A stretch of DNA of 64,000 nucleotides from Campylobacterales bacterium (GCA_016938735.1 JAFGUB010000032.1:1-64000), one strand, 5' to 3'. Positions 15,941 through 25,353 are shown, counted from the stretch's first letter. The notes: generated by a model not told the origin, from the sequence alone. Program-made: numbers and translations.

Positions 15941-18900
15941 TTAGATGGCAGCGGCAAGCAGCTCATTGACGGTGACGGCGATGCGTTTGATATCGCTTGA
16001 TTCCTGGGCTAAAAAACATTCCAGGGTGGCTTGGATGGCTCCAAAGTGTTCAGGATTATTAGCGATATAGCTTTCGAATGCCTCCGGCGCACTTTCGCCG
16101 ATGCGCTGAAAGGCGAGTAGCTTTTTGGTATAGTTGCTCACGATCAGCTCAATGAAGCCGATGAGTTGGCGTTTGAGTGCGCGCTCGTCATCGCTGAGTA
16201 TCTCCGCGCGCTCAAGAGCACCCAGCAGACGTACGATCTCGAAGCGATCGACGGTCTTGAAAAAGAGTGCGCCCACGTTTGGATAGCTGTGGTGGGTCTG
16301 CTCTTTGATCATGATCGTGGCAATCGCAAAACGCAGATACTCCAGATGCCCAAAAAAGTCGTTGAAACGCTCATTCCCTTCGATCAGGCTTTTGGCGTTT
16401 TTGGGGTTAATGCCGTGGAGCAGCTCAAAGAGCGGGGTCTTATAATCGAGTATGTGCGCCGCATCGATTTGAGAGTCATCAAGATAGCGTACCATCCAGC
16501 GCGTCGAGAAGTTGAGCACATGTTCGATTTCGCCCAGTAGCCGATACTGAGTAGCCGTATCCATCAGGTAGTCATTACGGTAGAGTTCGAAGCGGATGTT
16601 GTTGGCGTCAAAGAGGCGGTTGCAGATCAGATAGGATTTGATCTTGCGCAAAAAGCGTGCTTCACCCAGTTTGGCATAATCGCCGATGAAGCTGCTGCCT
16701 TGGTAGTTGATGAGGGTATTGGCGATGACGGTTGCGGTGATTTCGCGGCGCAGCGGGTGTTGTTTGATTTCATGATCATAAACGCTGACGATCGATTTGG
16801 GGAAATATTTGAAGAGATAATCGGTGGCAAAGGCCTCGTCGATGAGCGGTGTACGCAGCAGCAAACTTTTTAAAAAGAGCTTGGCGTAGCTGAGCAGCGA
16901 GCCTAGAACAGGTCGTACGATTCCCCCCTCTTGGCTCAGTATTTCACGCATGTTTTCATTCTTGGGGATGTAAAACTCTTTGCGCTTAAAGAGACCCAGA
17001 TGCTGCTCAAGGATCTCTATGGTGCTGATGAAGTAGTCGGGATAGAGGCGGCTTCGCCGCTCGTCGCGCGAGAGCGCCAGGGATTGGGCGTAGTTGCTCC
17101 ACAGCACCGAATTGAGCACCTGATCACTCAATGAGAGCAGCAGCGTGCGGCACTCTTGAGCGTCAAGCAGCCCCTTGGAGCGGATGATCGAAAGGAGGAT
17201 TTTGAGGTTCACCTCATGATCTGAGGTGTTGACGCCCGCAGCGTTGTCAATGCCGTCAAGGTTGATTTTGCCTCCCATAAGGGCATATTCGATCCGCGCT
17301 TTTTGGGTAAAGCCCAGATTGCCCCCTTCACAGACGCAGCGCGCGCGCAGCTCGCTCGCGTCGATGCGTACCGCCTCATTTTGCTTGTCGCCAAGATCAA
17401 GATTGCTCTCTTCGCTGCTTTTGACATAGGTGCCCACGCCGCCGTTAAAAAGGAGATCCGACTCCAAGGTGAGCAGCGCGCGCGCCAGCTCCTCGCCGGA
17501 CATCGCTTTGCGCGCGGTTTTGAGGAGTTTTTTGATTTGAGGTGAGAGCTCGATCGACTTTTGAGCGCGTAAAAAGACGCCGCCGCCCTCGGAGATGCAC
17601 TGCGGATTGTAGGAGTTCCAGCCTCCCGCTTTGGCTGCAAAGAGGCGTTTGCGCTCTTCATAGGCTACATGTAAGTCGGGATCGGGATCGATAAAGACCT
17701 CAGCAGTAGAGATAGCCCCGATAAGCTTTAAGTAAGGCGATTCGAGCATGCCGTTGCCAAAGACGTCGCCGTTCATTGACCCGATCCCCACAACCGTGAT
17801 CGGGCTCTTGGTAAAGTCGATCCCTTGTTCGATAAAGAAGCGTTTGGTAGAGACCAAAGCGCCCTTGGCGGTAATGCCCAGCTCTTTGTGCCCGTATCCG
17901 TTGCTCCCCCCGCTGGCAAAGGCGTCGCCCAGCCAGTAGCCGCGCTCTAGGGCAACGGCGTTGGCGGTGTCGCTCATGGCGGCCGTGCCTTTGTCGGCGG
18001 CGACGACAAAATAGGTATCCTCTTCATCATAGGCAACGATGCGCTCGTCACGCTCCAAGCGCCCCTCTTTGAGGTTGTCGACCAGATCGAGCAGATTGTG
18101 GATGAAGGCGCGGTAGACCCGCTCAAACTCCGCTTTGTCGATTGCTTCACGCGGTTTGCGGATCACAAAGCCCCCCTTGGCACCGTCAGGGACGATGATG
18201 GCGTTTTTGCCTTGTTGGGTGATCATCAGCGACTTGATCTCCTGGCGGTAATCTTCATGCCGTTCGCTCCAGCGCAGACCGCCTCGGCTGATGCGGCTCA
18301 TGCGCAGATGCAGACCGCTAAAGCTGTTGTCAAAAACAAAGGTTTCAAGATTGGGCTGTACCCCTTTGAGGTTTTCGGCGAATTTTTGGGTATTGATTTT
18401 ACATGCGATCGTTTCGCGCTCCATAAAATAGTTGGTGCGCAGCATCTGCCCCAGCAGCGCATAGGCCAGCTTAAGGATCTTGTCGTCGGTGATGCTGGGC
18501 ACCTCTTTGATCTGTTCATCGAGTCGTTTTTCGATCTTTTTGAGCGCCTCTTCACGGCGTTTGAAGGCTGGATCGAACTTGGCCGTAAAGTACTCCAGCA
18601 GGCTTTTGACGATCGCATGGTGCGTCGTGAAGGTCTGGATAAAAGCTTCGTGGTTGATGTTGACCGCCGCTTGATTGAGGTACTCGATCAGCGCGCGCAT
18701 CAGTTGTACCTGACGGGGCGTGAAGTTCTCACGGTAGATGAGCGCAAAGAGTTTGCAGCGTTTGAAGTGGGGCGTGCCCAGCGCTTCGGTGACAATGGCC
18801 GCGATGTTGCTTTGTGCTTTGGCGAATTGGTCGGGATCGTCGATTTGCAGGCCAAAGCGGTAGAGGTGATAACGGCGCTCTTCATGCTCGAAGCCGTCGC

Positions 18901-19090
18901 TGGTCTCGTCGATGATATCAAAACCGAAATCGTCAAGCAGCGGCATCATCTGAGAGAGGGTGCGCGGCTTTTCGCTGGCGATGCTAAGGGTGCTGCGCTG
19001 CGCGTCGATGAGGGTGATGATTCCGCTGCGCGCTAAAAGAGCGCGTTCTGTTTGGCTCAGCGGGATCGATAGGGGGTCGGTGTGGGGCAT
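15941..19090 (-). CDS. Large NAD-dependent glutamate dehydrogenase
   Basis: A 1049-residue protein of the large NAD-GDH class, deaminating glutamate to 2-oxoglutarate and ammonia. The catalytic core shows SRISRGGLRWSERHEDYR, then the substrate-lysine region GKNAIIVPDGAKGGFV and the block GTAAMSDTANAVA, and the NAD-domain segment TVVGIGSMNGDVFGNGML. A long C-terminal helical region follows. At about 1050 residues it fits the roughly 115-kDa class, shorter than the 180-kDa enzymes (about 1600). It is divergent from nothing: it is transcribed toward gltX, with mqnA-like further upstream on the same strand 47 bases away. Its role would be amino-acid catabolism and nitrogen balance. Confidence 0.9.
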   Translation of the reverse strand: MPHTDPLSIPLSQTERALLARSGIITLIDAQRSTLSIASEKPRTLSQMMPLLDDFGFDIIDETSDGFEHEERRYHLYRFGLQIDDPDQFAKAQSNIAAIVTEALGTPHFKRCKLFALIYRENFTPRQVQLMRALIEYLNQAAVNINHEAFIQTFTTHHAIVKSLLEYFTAKFDPAFKRREEALKKIEKRLDEQIKEVPSITDDKILKLAYALLGQMLRTNYFMERETIACKINTQKFAENLKGVQPNLETFVFDNSFSGLHLRMSRISRGGLRWSERHEDYRQEIKSLMITQQGKNAIIVPDGAKGGFVIRKPREAIDKAEFERVYRAFIHNLLDLVDNLKEGRLERDERIVAYDEEDTYFVVAADKGTAAMSDTANAVALERGYWLGDAFASGGSNGYGHKELGITAKGALVSTKRFFIEQGIDFTKSPITVVGIGSMNGDVFGNGMLESPYLKLIGAISTAEVFIDPDPDLHVAYEERKRLFAAKAGGWNSYNPQCISEGGGVFLRAQKSIELSPQIKKLLKTARKAMSGEELARALLTLESDLLFNGGVGTYVKSSEESNLDLGDKQNEAVRIDASELRARCVCEGGNLGFTQKARIEYALMGGKINLDGIDNAAGVNTSDHEVNLKILLSIIRSKGLLDAQECRTLLLSLSDQVLNSVLWSNYAQSLALSRDERRSRLYPDYFISTIEILEQHLGLFKRKEFYIPKNENMREILSQEGGIVRPVLGSLLSYAKLFLKSLLLRTPLIDEAFATDYLFKYFPKSIVSVYDHEIKQHPLRREITATVIANTLINYQGSSFIGDYAKLGEARFLRKIKSYLICNRLFDANNIRFELYRNDYLMDTATQYRLLGEIEHVLNFSTRWMVRYLDDSQIDAAHILDYKTPLFELLHGINPKNAKSLIEGNERFNDFFGHLEYLRFAIATIMIKEQTHHSYPNVGALFFKTVDRFEIVRLLGALERAEILSDDERALKRQLIGFIELIVSNYTKKLLAFQRIGESAPEAFESYIANNPEHFGAIQATLECFLAQESSDIKRIAVTVNELLAAAI

Positions 19091-19100
19091 AGTAGACTCC

Positions 19101-19147
19101 TTACATGTAGGTCGTCTTAATTGTAGCTAAGCTCTCTTTACATGTAA
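19101..19147. repeat. TTACATGTAA and a variant between gdh and mqnA
   Basis: A one-mismatch variant TTACATGTAG at 19101-19110 and an exact copy at 19138-19147. On the minus strand the exact copy encodes the last codons of the mqnA-like gene, with its TAA acting as the stop codon. Confidence 0.8.
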
Positions 19148-19803
19148 CGATGACGATTGATGCGGTAGAGCCGCCAAAAGCGGTGCAGTCCGCTGAGTGT
19201 TTTGGGCTCAAGAGTGTAGCTGATGCGTTCGAGGTAGCTGATGATGTCCGATGTACTGAGCGCTTTTTCGGCGGCAACCTGCTTTAAAATATAGTAGGGG
19301 ATGCGCGGTTTGCGGCGCATCATCTCCCGCTCGATGGACTCAAGTACGCGTGCATGGCGGTGGTAGCAGAGCAGGCCGAAGACAAAAGGGAGCCTTTCGC
19401 GCGCGACCCAGCGCTGCGCGAGATCGACCCCTTCGCCGCCTTGAATGCGGTAGCGCAGCGCAGCGTCGCCGATGAGGATGCGTCCTTGGACGCCCAGCAG
19501 TCTGGCCAGCATGTTGGAGGTGGCCGAAGCGGCGTCGGGAACAAATCCGCTATGGGGTAGTGCCAGAACGCTTTGGACCTCCGCTTTGGCGACGATGCCC
19601 AGCTTGACATGTTTGAACCGCCGCCCTTCGATGCTGGAGATAAAGGCCGCATCGATTCGTCTGGCACGGAAGTCGCGGTTGATTTTTGAGGGGACGCCGC
19701 GTTTGGCGCGCAGACTTAGCGCCTGGTTCGCTCCGCGTAATCGGCGCTTGAGCAGAAGGTGTACCGGCAGCAGATTAAGGTAGTCGATTTTGCCAAAAAC
19801 CAT
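19138..19803 (-). CDS. mqnA: MqnA-like chorismate dehydratase (futalosine menaquinone pathway)
   Basis: A 221-residue protein of the MqnA/MqnD periplasmic-binding-fold enzyme family. Landmarks are the N-terminal GKIDYLNLLPVH, the segment GVPSKINRDFRARRIDAAFIS and GDAALRY near residue 123. MqnA dehydrates chorismate to 3-enolpyruvyl-benzoate at the start of the futalosine route, which Campylobacterota use for menaquinone. It is shorter than many MqnA proteins, and MqnD or a divergent paralogue is possible. The stop codon lies within the palindrome TTACATGTAA (ending Tyr-Met-stop). A minus-strand TATAAT lies at 19832-19837. Confidence 0.7.
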   Translation of the reverse strand: MVFGKIDYLNLLPVHLLLKRRLRGANQALSLRAKRGVPSKINRDFRARRIDAAFISSIEGRRFKHVKLGIVAKAEVQSVLALPHSGFVPDAASATSNMLARLLGVQGRILIGDAALRYRIQGGEGVDLAQRWVARERLPFVFGLLCYHRHARVLESIEREMMRRKPRIPYYILKQVAAEKALSTSDIISYLERISYTLEPKTLSGLHRFWRLYRINRHRYM

Positions 19804-19831
19804 GCGTGCGGCTCCTTGTTTTAGGAGGGGG

Positions 19832-19852
19832 ATTATAGCACTTTGGTATAAT
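19832..19852. promoter_or_regulatory. Divergent -10 boxes for mqnA and moaD
   Basis: ATTATA at 19832-19837 is TATAAT on the minus strand, upstream of mqnA. TATAAT at 19847-19852 faces right, about 29 bases before the moaD ATG. The two promoters are almost back to back. Confidence 0.55.
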
Positions 19853-19880
19853 CTAGCACTTTAATAATCAAGGAGCCTCC

Positions 19881-20102
19881 ATGGTGAGTGTTGAATTTTT
19901 GGGGCCGATCGGTAAGTCACCGCTACAGCTTCAGGTGCAGAGCCTGCGCGAACTCTCGGCGCTTTTGGCGCAAGATCCTGAGCTGAGCGCATGGCTGCAA
20001 AGCTGCGCCGTAGCGGTCAATGACGTGTTGGTCTCATCGCTTGATACGCCGCTGCGCAGTGGCGATAGGGTTGCCTTGTTGCCGCCGGTATGCGGAGGAT
20101 GA
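19881..20102 (+). CDS. moaD: Molybdopterin synthase small subunit MoaD
   Basis: A 73-residue ubiquitin-like sulfur carrier ending in the required Gly-Gly (PPVCGG). As a thiocarboxylate it donates sulfur to precursor Z together with MoaE to form molybdopterin. The start ATG is preceded by AAGGAG. It heads the moaD-moaE-moeA operon. Confidence 0.9.
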   Translation: MVSVEFLGPIGKSPLQLQVQSLRELSALLAQDPELSAWLQSCAVAVNDVLVSSLDTPLRSGDRVALLPPVCGG

Positions 20103-20104
20103 GT

Positions 20105-20551
20105 ATGCTGGAGCTGCATCAGGGACCGCTGGAGGTCAGCGCTATTTTGAGTCGCTGGTACGAAAGTCAAAAGAGCTTCAACTACGGTGCCTACATCCCG
20201 TTCGTGGGGACCGTACGTGAAGAGGGGGGGATCGAGGCGCTGAGTTTTGACATCTACGAGCCGATTTTGCAGCGCTGGTTTGAAGCGTGGCAAGCGCGCG
20301 CCGCGCAGCAGGGAGCGATCGTGATGATGGCGCACAGCATCGGCGACGTTCCGGTACACGGCTCTTCGTACATCTCCGCCGTCTTTTCGCCGCAACGCAA
20401 GGTCGCGCTTTCGCTGATCGCATCGTTTGTGGAGGACTTCAAAGCGCAGGCGCCGATTTGGAAATATGACGTTATTGGCGGTCAACGTGTGTACGCCCGC
20501 GCGCGCTCGACGCCGATTGTAGGCAGCGGATTGCTTGGAGGCGGCGCGTGA
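20105..20551 (+). CDS. moaE: Molybdopterin synthase catalytic subunit MoaE
   Basis: A 148-residue MoaE. Typical blocks are YGAYIPFVGTVREEGG, LSFDIYEP, MMAHSIGDVPVHGSSYI and the lysine-containing C-terminal part APIWKYD. The likeliest start is ATG 20105, 6 bases after GGAGG; in-frame ATGs at 20090 and 20099 sit in or on the ribosome site. It lies 2 bases after the moaD stop and overlaps the GTG start of moeA by 4 bases, so it works with MoaD as a complex. Confidence 0.9.
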   Translation: MLELHQGPLEVSAILSRWYESQKSFNYGAYIPFVGTVREEGGIEALSFDIYEPILQRWFEAWQARAAQQGAIVMMAHSIGDVPVHGSSYISAVFSPQRKVALSLIASFVEDFKAQAPIWKYDVIGGQRVYARARSTPIVGSGLLGGGA

Positions 20552-21753
20552 TCGGCTTTGAAGCATCCATGCGGCTGCTGGAGCTGCTCAGCGTCCCCGC
20601 TCCCTCAACGCAGAAGCTCTTTTTGTCCGAAGCACTGGGGCGCATTTTAGCCCATGACGTGGTGGCGCAAGAGGATGACCCCAAGGTGCCGACCGCAGCA
20701 ATGGATGGGTACGCGATTGTATCTGAAGATCAGGAGTGGGGCGAAATAGAGATTTCCGGCGTTAACCCCGCTGGTAGTGATGAGGTTCTGGAGGTGCGTT
20801 CGGGCTGTTGCATCAAGACCTTTACCGGAGCCAAAATGCCCCAAGGTGCCGATACGCTCATCCCCATCGAGCATGTCGAAGTGATCGAAGGAAAGATCCG
20901 TATCCATAAGCCGGTGCCCAAAGGCTTTAGTGTCCGTCCCGTAGGAGAGAGCTATGTCAGGGGCGAGGTGCTCATTGCGGCGGGAGAGCGCATCGGTTTT
21001 GCGCAGATCGGCGTGCTGGCGGCTTTGGGTTATGTGATGGTGCAGGTGCAGCGTAAAGTACGCATCGCGGTGCTCTCCACGGGCAGTGAAATTGTCGATG
21101 TCGGCGTGGCGCTGCGTCATGACGCGCAGATTCGCAGCACCAACCACATTACCATCGAAGCGATTGCGCGCAGCGCGGGTGCCGAGGTGATCCAGATGGG
21201 GGTTGTGGGGGATCGGTTTGATGAGATCATGGAGGTGCTGCAAGAGGCGATGACGCAAGCCGATATCGTGGTAAGTACCGGCGGGGTGAGTGTAGGGGAT
21301 TATGATTTTGTCAAAGAGATCGTCCCCAAGCTCGGCGCGGAGGTGATCTTTCAAGGGGTGCGCATCAAACCCGGGCAGCATCTGATGTTGGCGCAAAAAG
21401 GGGAGCGTTTTATCCTTGCTTTGCCGGGTTTTGCTTACTCATCGAGCGTCACCTTTATCCTTTATGGGCTTGGGTTGATGCGCCGCTTTGAAGGGCGCGA
21501 AGCGCATCCAGCGCTGATCGAAGCGACGTTGCGGTGCGATTTTAAGAAGCGTGGCGGCAAGAGCGACTTTACGGCTTGTAACTTGAGCTTTGAGGAGGGG
21601 CGCTATTGGGTTGATTTTGAGGGCAAGAAGAGCGGTTCTTCGGCAATTTTGACCAATCTTCTGGGGCAAAGTGCGCTTATGCTTAGCGGGGAGGAGGATA
21701 CGCATTTGGCTGCGGGAACCTCCGTGCATGTACTGAAATGGGATCACTTTTGA
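20548..21753 (+). CDS. moeA: Molybdopterin molybdenumtransferase MoeA
   Basis: A 401-residue enzyme inserting molybdate into adenylylated molybdopterin. Landmarks are PTAAMDGYAI near residue 50, FTGAKMPQGADT near 92, the MoCF-like domain with STGSEIVDVG, and the binding loop VVSTGGVSVGDYDFVKE. The GTG start at 20548 overlaps the moaE stop (GTGA). The genome evidently makes molybdenum cofactor; the user enzymes are not in this window. Confidence 0.92.
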   Translation: MIGFEASMRLLELLSVPAPSTQKLFLSEALGRILAHDVVAQEDDPKVPTAAMDGYAIVSEDQEWGEIEISGVNPAGSDEVLEVRSGCCIKTFTGAKMPQGADTLIPIEHVEVIEGKIRIHKPVPKGFSVRPVGESYVRGEVLIAAGERIGFAQIGVLAALGYVMVQVQRKVRIAVLSTGSEIVDVGVALRHDAQIRSTNHITIEAIARSAGAEVIQMGVVGDRFDEIMEVLQEAMTQADIVVSTGGVSVGDYDFVKEIVPKLGAEVIFQGVRIKPGQHLMLAQKGERFILALPGFAYSSSVTFILYGLGLMRRFEGREAHPALIEATLRCDFKKRGGKSDFTACNLSFEEGRYWVDFEGKKSGSSAILTNLLGQSALMLSGEEDTHLAAGTSVHVLKWDHF

Positions 21754-21759
21754 TACAAT
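21754..21759 (+). promoter_or_regulatory. -10 box (TGA-TACAAT) of the CheY-like gene
   Basis: An extended -10 begins just after the moeA stop, 27 bases before the ATG at 21787. Confidence 0.5.
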
Positions 21760-21786
21760 GACCCAAATAGATCACGAGGGTACACG

Positions 21787-22197
21787 ATGTTACATGTAAT
21801 GATTGTGGATGACAGTGTGACGGTGAGACGGATGATGAAAAATGTGCTCACGCGTCTGATCAGATCGGAGATGGTTTTTATCGAGGCGGGAACGGGGATT
21901 GAGGCATTGGCGGAATTGAGTAGCCATCCTGAAATCAAGCTGGTGATGCTGGATGTGAATATGCCGGAGATGAACGGAGACATTTTTTTGGAGAAGATGC
22001 GCGCCAACAGCGACTACAACCACATACGGGTCGTGATGGCGACTACGGAAGCGGAGAAGCGCACGGTGATGCGGATTATGAAGCTAGGCGCCAACGGCTA
22101 TATCATCAAGCCCTTCACGCCTCAGGCGATGCGCAAATCGCTTGAGCCGATTCTGGCGCGCATGGGGATTCCTATGGTTGAAGAGAAATCACTTTAA
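21787..22197 (+). CDS. CheY-like single-domain response regulator
   Basis: A 136-residue stand-alone receiver domain. The acidic pocket is IVDDS near residue 6-9, the phospho-acceptor Asp lies in LDVNMPEMNG (about residue 58), the switch Thr in MATTEAEK, and Lys in IIKPFTP. No output domain is attached, so it likely acts on the flagellar motor or a partner protein. The palindrome TTACATGTAA at 21790 forms codons 2-4 (Leu-His-Val) directly after the start ATG. The 3 prime end overlaps the convergent MFS gene by 4 bases. Confidence 0.88.
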   Translation: MLHVMIVDDSVTVRRMMKNVLTRLIRSEMVFIEAGTGIEALAELSSHPEIKLVMLDVNMPEMNGDIFLEKMRANSDYNHIRVVMATTEAEKRTVMRIMKLGANGYIIKPFTPQAMRKSLEPILARMGIPMVEEKSL

Positions 22198-23513
22198 ATT
22201 TTGCTTAAGGAGGCTTTGAGCGCCTCCTCCTCAATTTGCTCTTTGGCGAATTTTATGACTACTTTTTCTTCGGTTTCGTTGATATACCACTCCGCTATGT
22301 GCGCATGTTCCAGCGCCTCAAGCTTGGCCATATCGACGCTAGAGCGCTCTAGGTACAGATGTGCGTAACGGATCGGATTGCTCATGCGCAGGGTCCACAA
22401 AAGCCATGCGATACCTAGTATGATCATACTAGCGGCGATCCCCTCTTTGTGGCTCTGCTCCAGCATCAAACCGGCAAAGGTGCCGCCGATAAAGGTAGCA
22501 AAATAGGCAGCTGAGTTGGCGATGCCCAGAGCGGCACCTTTTTGATGCACTTTCGCAAATTTCGAGATCAGCGACTGCACCAGCGGCTCCATCATGTTAA
22601 AGCCGACAAAAAAGGCGACCACGCCGATACCAAACATCCACCCTGTAGTGCTCCAGCCCATCAGCGCAAAGGCGATGATGAAGAGCACGATCGAGGCCAG
22701 AAAGATCGCTTTGGGTTTATTACGTTTTTCGCCAAAGACCACGGAGGGGCCCATGGCCAGCAGCCCCATCACCATTGCCGGCACATAAACCTGCCACAGC
22801 TCGCTTTTGCTCCAGCTAAAAGGCTCGGCGGTGAGGATCAGCGGAATCAGGACAAATGCAACCGTCATCATCCCTTTTTGCAGGGCGTTGGTGATGATAA
22901 GCGTCAAAAGATTGGGATCTTTGAAAATATCGGCGGTGCGCGCCGTCTCATGGTAGGTGTGGGTGATACGCGGCGGCGTAGGGACTTTGGTAAAGAGCAA
23001 AATCATGGCCGCCACTGCCAGAGCGGCGGTGATCCAAAAGAGCATCGGCGTCCCCCATGCCGCGCTGATAATCGGGCCTGCGCCCATAGCCAGTGCAAAG
23101 GATAGGGCAATAGTGCCGCCCATAATCGCCATTGCTTTGCCGCGCACCTCTTCGCTGACAAGATCGCTGATCATGGCGGTAATAACCGAACCGATGGCAC
23201 CGGCTCCTTGCAAAAAACGTCCAAGCATGAGTAGATAGATGTTGTCGCTAAGCGCACAAATGACGGAGCCTAGCAAAAAGATCAGCAATCCGATCAGCAA
23301 CGTGACTTTGCGCCCGATGCGGTCGCTCATGGTGCCAAAGGGGAGCTGAAAGAGCGCCTGTGTGAGGGCATATCCGCCGACGATGATGCCCACCAGCAGC
23401 GGAGTGGCCCTCTCAAGCGAGATCGCATAGACCGAGAGAACGGGCAGAACCAGAAAAAGCCCCAGAAAACGCAGTGCCAAAATGGCAGAGAGGGGCATGA
23501 CTTTTTTCAACAT
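22194..23513 (-). CDS. Major facilitator superfamily transporter
   Basis: A 439-residue MFS carrier with about 12 membrane spans. The loop 2-3 signature is FGTMSDRIGRKVTLLIG. The region resembles drug/proton antiporters of the YajR/EmrD type, and a C-terminal cytoplasmic extension (about 60 residues; HAHIAEWYINETEEKVVIKFAKEQ) resembles the small ferredoxin-like domain of YajR. The start is ATG 23513, with AAGG 8 bases upstream; the open frame extends further but without a better ribosome site. The substrate is unknown. Confidence 0.8.
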   Translation of the reverse strand: MLKKVMPLSAILALRFLGLFLVLPVLSVYAISLERATPLLVGIIVGGYALTQALFQLPFGTMSDRIGRKVTLLIGLLIFLLGSVICALSDNIYLLMLGRFLQGAGAIGSVITAMISDLVSEEVRGKAMAIMGGTIALSFALAMGAGPIISAAWGTPMLFWITAALAVAAMILLFTKVPTPPRITHTYHETARTADIFKDPNLLTLIITNALQKGMMTVAFVLIPLILTAEPFSWSKSELWQVYVPAMVMGLLAMGPSVVFGEKRNKPKAIFLASIVLFIIAFALMGWSTTGWMFGIGVVAFFVGFNMMEPLVQSLISKFAKVHQKGAALGIANSAAYFATFIGGTFAGLMLEQSHKEGIAASMIILGIAWLLWTLRMSNPIRYAHLYLERSSVDMAKLEALEHAHIAEWYINETEEKVVIKFAKEQIEEEALKASLSKI

Positions 23514-23533
23514 GATTAGCGCCTTGTTTAGGT

Positions 23534-23550
23534 TAAAATGCGCCATTATA
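23534..23550. promoter_or_regulatory. Divergent -10 boxes for rdgB and the MFS gene
   Basis: TAAAAT at 23534-23539 faces right toward rdgB. ATTATA at 23545-23550 is TATAAT on the minus strand, 31 bases upstream of the MFS start. Confidence 0.5.
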
Positions 23551-23585
23551 GTACATGTAAGGTCCTCAAAAAGGGTTACATGTAA
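23551..23585. repeat. TTACATGTAA and a variant upstream of rdgB
   Basis: A variant GTACATGTAA (23551-23560) and an exact copy (23576-23585) are 25 bases apart in the MFS/rdgB divergent spacer. Confidence 0.8.
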
Positions 23586-23612
23586 AAGCAAAGTCTCAGC
23601 CAAGGAAGATCG

Positions 23613-24203
23613 ATGAAGCTGGTGTTGGCCACCTCCAATAAGGGAAAAGTACGTGAAATCAAGGCGATGTGTAGGGCTTATGAAGTCGTGCCTTATAGTG
23701 AGCTGATCGAGCCGTTTGAGATCATAGAGGATGGTACGACGTTTAAAGCCAATGCGCTGATCAAAGCGCAAGCCGTCTACCGTGCCTTAAACGATCTCGA
23801 CGCTTTGGTGATCGCCGATGACAGCGGCATCAGTGTGGATGCGCTTGGCGGAGCGCCGGGGATCTACTCGGCGCGTTACGGAGGCGTTGGCGCGAGCGAC
23901 CGTGACAATCTGCTTAAAGTGGTGGCGGAGCTTCAAGCGCGTGGTCTGCGTAGCTCAAAGGCGCACTACACGGCGGCGATTGCGATTATGGGTGCGATGG
24001 GGAGTTTTTGTGTACACGGATGGATGCACGGAGAGGTGATCGATACGCCAAGGGGCGAGGGCGGATTTGGGTATGATCCGATTTTTATCCCGCAGGGATA
24101 TAAACAGACGCTAGGCGAACTTGATGAGGAGATCAAAAAAACGATCTCTCACCGTGCTCAGGCGCTTGAGCTGGCGCGGCTGATCCTACGCACGCTGGCG
24201 TAG
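23613..24203 (+). CDS. rdgB: XTP/dITP diphosphatase (RdgB/HAM1)
   Basis: A 196-residue non-canonical purine NTP pyrophosphatase that removes ITP, dITP and XTP before they enter nucleic acids. Signatures are the N-terminal [15 protein letters not shown], the acidic site [26 protein letters not shown] and the C-terminal [13 protein letters not shown] and SHRAQAL. Length is typical. Its last 18 bases overlap the convergent DUF3817 gene. Confidence 0.94.
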   Translation: MKLVLATSNKGKVREIKAMCRAYEVVPYSELIEPFEIIEDGTTFKANALIKAQAVYRALNDLDALVIADDSGISVDALGGAPGIYSARYGGVGASDRDNLLKVVAELQARGLRSSKAHYTAAIAIMGAMGSFCVHGWMHGEVIDTPRGEGGFGYDPIFIPQGYKQTLGELDEEIKKTISHRAQALELARLILRTLA

Positions 24204-24491
24204 CGTAGCGATTTCGGTGCGTAGACTTGCGTCGGTAAAGAAGGTGCCAAAGGGCAAAAACGAGGCGATAAAGATGCGTAGTGCCTCTTTGCGGCTGAGG
24301 CGCTCTTCAAGCAGATTAGAGGCGATAAGGCCGATAAGCGCCATAAAGAGCAGCCCGTGACCCATCCCGACAACTTTGACGTAGATCGGTTCACCGCCGA
24401 TGTATTTCAGCGGCATGGCGACAAAGAGCAACAAGACCCATGACACCCCCTCAAGCAGTGCGACGTAGCGTAGAAGCAGCATATTTTTCAT
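24186..24491 (-). CDS. DUF3817 small integral membrane protein
   Basis: A 101-residue protein with three predicted membrane spans. The DUF3817 pattern is seen in the N-terminal [21 protein letters not shown] and in [16 protein letters not shown] 24491 has AAGGAA 8 bases upstream. It lies 26 bases after uppP in the same direction, with an ATACATGTAA variant in the gap. The function is not known. Confidence 0.8.
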   Translation of the reverse strand: MKNMLLLRYVALLEGVSWVLLLFVAMPLKYIGGEPIYVKVVGMGHGLLFMALIGLIASNLLEERLSRKEALRIFIASFLPFGTFFTDASLRTEIATLRQRA

Positions 24492-24517
24492 TGATTTATT
24501 CCTTATACATGTAAGTG

Positions 24518-25294
24518 TTACAGCTCGACACCAAAAAGTCCGAACAGCAGCCCCGAAGCGACCAGATAGATCCCAAAAGGGGTGAAATTGTAGCGTGCGA
24601 CGATGGCAAGAAAACTTTTGACCGCAATATAACCTACAATAAAAGAAACGATAAAGCCAACCAATAATAGTTCGATCTGTCCGCCGCTTTGGGCAATGAT
24701 GTCGTACTCTTTGAAGAGCATGTAGAGTGAAGCCGCGCCCATGGTCGGGATGGCCAGCAGAAATGAAAAGCTCATCGAGCTTTCGCGCTTCAGTCCCAGC
24801 AGCATGGCACCTAAAATGGTCACGCCTGAGCGCGAAATCCCCGGTACCAAGGAGATGGTTTGACACAGTCCGATGCCCAGCGCCTGTTTGTAGCTGACAT
24901 CGTCTAGGTTGCCGACGTGGTGATCTTTCTCGCGCCAAAGATACTCGATCAGTAAAAAGGCGATCCCCGTAAGCACCATCAGCGCCACGGTCGTATTCAT
25001 GACAAAAAGTGCTTCAATCTGGCGGTGAAATAAGAAGCCGACGATGCCCGTGGGGATAAAGGCAACGATCAGCTTGGCCCAAAGCGTGGCACTCTGGGTC
25101 AGGCGCTCGCGGTAAATCATCATTACCGCGAAAATCGGAGCCATCTGGATGATAATCTCAAAGGCTTTCAAAAACGGGTTTTGCTCCAGCCCCAGCAGTT
25201 GTGCTCCGAGCACTAAATGCGCCGTGGATGAGACCGGAAGGTACTCCGTAACGCCTTCGATAATGCCTAATATAACGGCGTCAAACAGTGTCAT
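24518..25294 (-). CDS. uppP: Undecaprenyl-diphosphatase UppP/BacA
   Basis: A 258-residue multi-span membrane phosphatase recycling undecaprenyl pyrophosphate for peptidoglycan and surface glycans. Conserved motifs are GIIEGVTEYLPVSSTAHL at the N-terminus and LVPGISRSGVTI near residue 155, forming the active site with Glu, His and Arg residues. Length matches BacA proteins. It probably forms a unit with the DUF3817 gene downstream. Confidence 0.94.
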   Translation of the reverse strand: MTLFDAVILGIIEGVTEYLPVSSTAHLVLGAQLLGLEQNPFLKAFEIIIQMAPIFAVMMIYRERLTQSATLWAKLIVAFIPTGIVGFLFHRQIEALFVMNTTVALMVLTGIAFLLIEYLWREKDHHVGNLDDVSYKQALGIGLCQTISLVPGISRSGVTILGAMLLGLKRESSMSFSFLLAIPTMGAASLYMLFKEYDIIAQSGGQIELLLVGFIVSFIVGYIAVKSFLAIVARYNFTPFGIYLVASGLLFGLFGVEL

Positions 25295-25343
25295 GACTCC
25301 CCTTTAAAAAAGCGCATTTTATCATACGGCGTGCTCTAAAACG

Positions 25344-25353
25344 TTACATGTAA
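25344..25353. repeat. TTACATGTAA palindrome upstream of the aminotransferase promoter
   Basis: An exact copy in the divergent uppP/aminotransferase spacer, about 30 bases before a TATAAT box. Confidence 0.85.

Noticed and set aside
18098-19036. Long open frame opposite the glutamate dehydrogenase
   Set aside because: Antisense to conserved dehydrogenase sequence, no recognisable domain.
23514-23771. N-terminal extension of the MFS protein to 23771
   Set aside because: The extension runs into the opposite rdgB gene and its promoter; ATG 23513 has a good ribosome site and begins a standard first span.
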